Assembly (NCBI GenBank): GCA_903831655.1
Contig: CAIKYO010000437.1
Location: 1-64,000, forward strand
Direction: 5' to 3'
Length of the DNA: 64,000 nt
DNA from: an uncultured Burkholderiales bacterium
GTDB taxonomy: Bacteria; Pseudomonadota; Gammaproteobacteria; Burkholderiales; Burkholderiaceae_C
How positions within the stretch are numbered: position 1 is the stretch's first letter; each line of letters begins with the position of its first letter. Under the pieces are notes generated by a model, which worked only from the letters and a program-made list of their open reading frames with translations, made no database searches and was not told the origin of the DNA. Position numbers and translations under genes: made by a program. Positions 62,042 to 64,000 of this stretch are shown in pieces.

Positions 62042-62892
62042 CTTTCACCGAACAACTGCGCCACGCAAGAGCCCTTAACCATTCCATGTTGTGCGTGGGC
62101 TTGGACCCAGAACCCAGCAAATTTCCCACGGCTTGGCACGCAAATCCCCATAAAATTTTTGATTTCTGTGCAGCCATTGTTGACGCATGCGCCGATCTTG
62201 CCGTGGCCTTTAAGCCTCAAATTGCGTATTTCGCAGCCCATGGTGCTGAGGCCCAGTTGAGCGCCTTGATTGAGCACATCCGTCGTGTCGCACCCCATGT
62301 GCCCGTGATCTTGGATGTCAAACGAGGCGACATTGGTTCAACCGCTGAGCAGTATGCAATCGAGGCGTTTGAGCGCTACGGTGCCGATGCGCTCACCCTA
62401 TCACCCTACATGGGACAAGATTCCATCGCTCCCTATCTCAAGTACCACGGCAAAGGTGCATTTTTATTGTGCAGAACCTCTAACCCCGGAGGAGATGACT
62501 TGCAAAATTTACGCCTCAAGTCCCCATCTCACGAACCCAAACTCTACGAGCACATTGCTCACTTGGCCCAGCACGAGTGGAACACCAACCAACAATTGGG
62601 TTTGGTGGTGGGAGCCACCTATCCCTCAGAGCTCAAACGTGTGCGAGAGATTGCGCCCACCTTGCCGCTCTTGATTCCGGGCATCGGCGCTCAAGGAGGA
62701 GACGCCATGAGCACGGTCAAAGCGGCCTGGGTCGATGAAAGTGTTCCCGTTGTCATTAGCTCATCGCGTGCCATTTTGTACGCCTCAAGAGCGTCAGATT
62801 TTGCCGCTCAATCCAGAGCGGTTGCCGCTCAAACTCGGCAACTCTTAGAGGACTGCTTGAGCCAAGTGGTGGCGGAACAAAACAAGGCTTAA
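62038..62892 (+). CDS. pyrF: Orotidine 5'-phosphate decarboxylase (type 2)
   Basis: A 284-residue enzyme. Catalytic [14 protein letters not shown] contains the Asp-Lys-Asp network; [13 protein letters not shown] and PGIGAQGGD (phosphate site) are further marks of the longer type 2 OMP decarboxylase. It performs the last step of UMP synthesis. The ATG at 62038 overlaps the UDG-fold stop by four bases. At the 3' end it shares the palindrome TTAA (62889-62892) with uvrA, so the two stop codons interlock. Confidence 0.96.
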   Translation: MTFTEQLRHARALNHSMLCVGLDPEPSKFPTAWHANPHKIFDFCAAIVDACADLAVAFKPQIAYFAAHGAEAQLSALIEHIRRVAPHVPVILDVKRGDIGSTAEQYAIEAFERYGADALTLSPYMGQDSIAPYLKYHGKGAFLLCRTSNPGGDDLQNLRLKSPSHEPKLYEHIAHLAQHEWNTNQQLGLVVGATYPSELKRVREIAPTLPLLIPGIGAQGGDAMSTVKAAWVDESVPVVISSSRAILYASRASDFAAQSRAVAAQTRQLLEDCLSQVVAEQNKA

Positions 62893-64000
62893 GTCGCGTT
62901 GTTGAACTCGTTCAACATCTTTTTCAAGTACTTGCCCGTGTAACTGCTCTCGATTTGGGCCAGCAACTCTGGGGTTCCAACACCCACCACTTGACCGCCA
63001 CCGCTCCCACCCTCGGGGCCCATGTCAATCAACCAGTCGGCCGTTTTGATGACGTCCAAATTGTGCTCAATGATCACAATGGTATTGCCCGCATCCCTTA
63101 AGCGGTGCAACACTTTGAGCAGCATTTCAATGTCTGCAAAATGCAAGCCCGTGGTCGGTTCATCCAAAATGTAGAGCGTTCTCCCCGTGTCACGCTTTGA
63201 CAATTCGAGCGCCAATTTCACCCTCTGCGCCTCACCTCCGGATAGGGTGGTGGCCGATTGACCCAGCTTCAAATAGCTCAAACCCACTTCCATCAAGGTT
63301 TGTAGTTTGCGGTGAATCGTGGGCACTGCTTGAAAACAATCCAAGGCCGCCTCAACGGTCAAGTCCAAAATCTGCGCGATGTTGAGCCCTTTGTAGCGAA
63401 CCTCCAAAGTTTCGCGGTTGTACCTCTTGCCCAAACAAACATCACAAGGGACGTAAACATCTGGCAAAAAGTGCATCTCCACCCTCACCACACCGTCTCC
63501 TTGGCAAGCCTCGCATCGCCCCCCTTCGACGTTAAAAGAGAAACGTCCTGCACCGTAGCCCCGCTCCTTGGCAAGTGACATCTCTGACAACAACTCCCTG
63601 ATCGGCGTCATGAGACCCGTGTAAGTGGCAGGGTTGCTCCTGGGTGTGCGACCAATGGGGGACTGGTCGACATTGATCACTTTGTCAAACTGCTCCAAAC
63701 CCGTGATCTCATCGTGTTCAGCAGGCTCCTCGTGCGCTCGGTACAAGTGCTTGGCAGCAGCGGTGAACAAGGTATCGTTGACCAACGTGGATTTGCCAGA
63801 GCCCGACACCCCAGTCACACAAGTCATGAGACCCACAGGTATATGGACCGTGACGTTTTGCAAGTTGTTGCCTCTTGCACCCTTCACCGACAAACTCAAG
63901 CCCTGTGTACTTTGGCCCTCACCTGCTGCCATCTTGGTACTCGAGGGCCCTGGCTGCTCTGCTTGCAAGACATCCGCATCTTGCCCCTTTGATGCCATGC
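62889..64000 (-). CDS. uvrA: Excinuclease ABC subunit A, C-terminal part (runs off right edge)
   Basis: About 370 residues of the C-terminal ATPase half are visible and the frame is open to the edge. Walker A is [10 protein letters not shown], the zinc finger is [18 protein letters not shown] with CDVC, the ABC signature is [15 protein letters not shown], and Walker B is [13 protein letters not shown]. It is the DNA damage sensor of nucleotide excision repair. The N-terminal half, promoter and any LexA box are outside the window. It converges with pyrF sharing TTAA. Confidence 0.97.
   Translation of the reverse strand, partial: MASKGQDADVLQAEQPGPSSTKMAAGEGQSTQGLSLSVKGARGNNLQNVTVHIPVGLMTCVTGVSGSGKSTLVNDTLFTAAAKHLYRAHEEPAEHDEITGLEQFDKVINVDQSPIGRTPRSNPATYTGLMTPIRELLSEMSLAKERGYGAGRFSFNVEGGRCEACQGDGVVRVEMHFLPDVYVPCDVCLGKRYNRETLEVRYKGLNIAQILDLTVEAALDCFQAVPTIHRKLQTLMEVGLSYLKLGQSATTLSGGEAQRVKLALELSKRDTGRTLYILDEPTTGLHFADIEMLLKVLHRLRDAGNTIVIIEHNLDVIKTADWLIDMGPEGGSGGGQVVGVGTPELLAQIESSYTGKYLKKMLNEFNNAT

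Noticed and set aside
1-64000. Mobile elements, prophage, CRISPR arrays, tRNA or rRNA genes
   Set aside because: No transposase or integrase, no regularly spaced repeats and no tRNA cloverleaf or rRNA-like sequence were seen in any intergenic region.

Overview
The window is chromosomal DNA from a betaproteobacterium of the order Burkholderiales, most likely close to Comamonadaceae, with moderate GC. The evidence is the gene content and neighbourhoods: recA-recX, sucCD-TerC, split pntAA/pntAB/pntB, yajC-secD-secF, def-fmt, pgk/pyk/fba followed by purC-purE-purK-tsaC, tsaB-rimI-UDG-pyrF, a DUF3717/DUF1289 protein, class II short ArgC, and biotin ligase without an HTH. Species cannot be named from sequence alone. 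Coding density is high. I see no rRNA, tRNA, IS element, prophage, integrase or CRISPR array.

Layout. 1-5.6 kb: end-truncated hpf, a 447-base leader/intergenic region before corA, MTA/SAH nucleosidase, and the transhydrogenase operon. 5.8-8.8 kb: a Nudix hydrolase and an orphan CoxL-like molybdopterin oxidoreductase subunit. 8.8-13.2 kb: topoisomerase III with a C-terminal SWIB domain, divergent from a eukaryote-like SET-domain methyltransferase, then biotin ligase. 13.2-16.1 kb: two-component system and a MarR regulator with a perfect 9-bp inverted-repeat operator. 16.2-24.7 kb: recA (with a LexA-like box), recX, argC, sucCD, a TerC-family protein, moaC, a BepA-like M48 protease and a DUF3717/DUF1289 protein. 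24.7-26.9 kb: purB and a GST.

26.9-33.8 kb is the most distinctive block: a minus-strand run of eight genes (secreted glutathione peroxidase, COG2907 FAD oxidoreductase, DUF1365, Cfa-like methyltransferase, chalcone-isomerase-like, DUF3833 lipoprotein, SDR, SnoaL/NTF2-like). Several start/stop codons overlap. It looks like a membrane-lipid modification and oxidative-stress operon of the kind found in sigma-E/ChrR singlet-oxygen regulons, but here no ECF sigma or ChrR gene is adjacent and a peroxidase leads the operon.

34-46 kb: rfaE2-yhdP-nitrilase (two ATGA couplings), mltA with a tiny divergent membrane-protein gene, yajC-secD-secF, smg, def-fmt. 47-57.4 kb: pgk, pyk and fba with a fatty acid desaturase inserted between pgk and pyk, then purC, cnoX, purE-purK-tsaC. 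57.4-64 kb: an SGNH-like lipoprotein lacking the GDSL serine, dacB, tsaB-rimI, a uracil-DNA-glycosylase-fold protein with degenerate catalytic motifs, pyrF, and the C-terminal part of uvrA running off the right edge.

Most genes are core metabolism, envelope biogenesis and information processing. The unusual points are the lipid/oxidative-stress operon, the SWIB/SET pair around one promoter region, the corA leader, and two enzyme-fold proteins that have lost catalytic residues.
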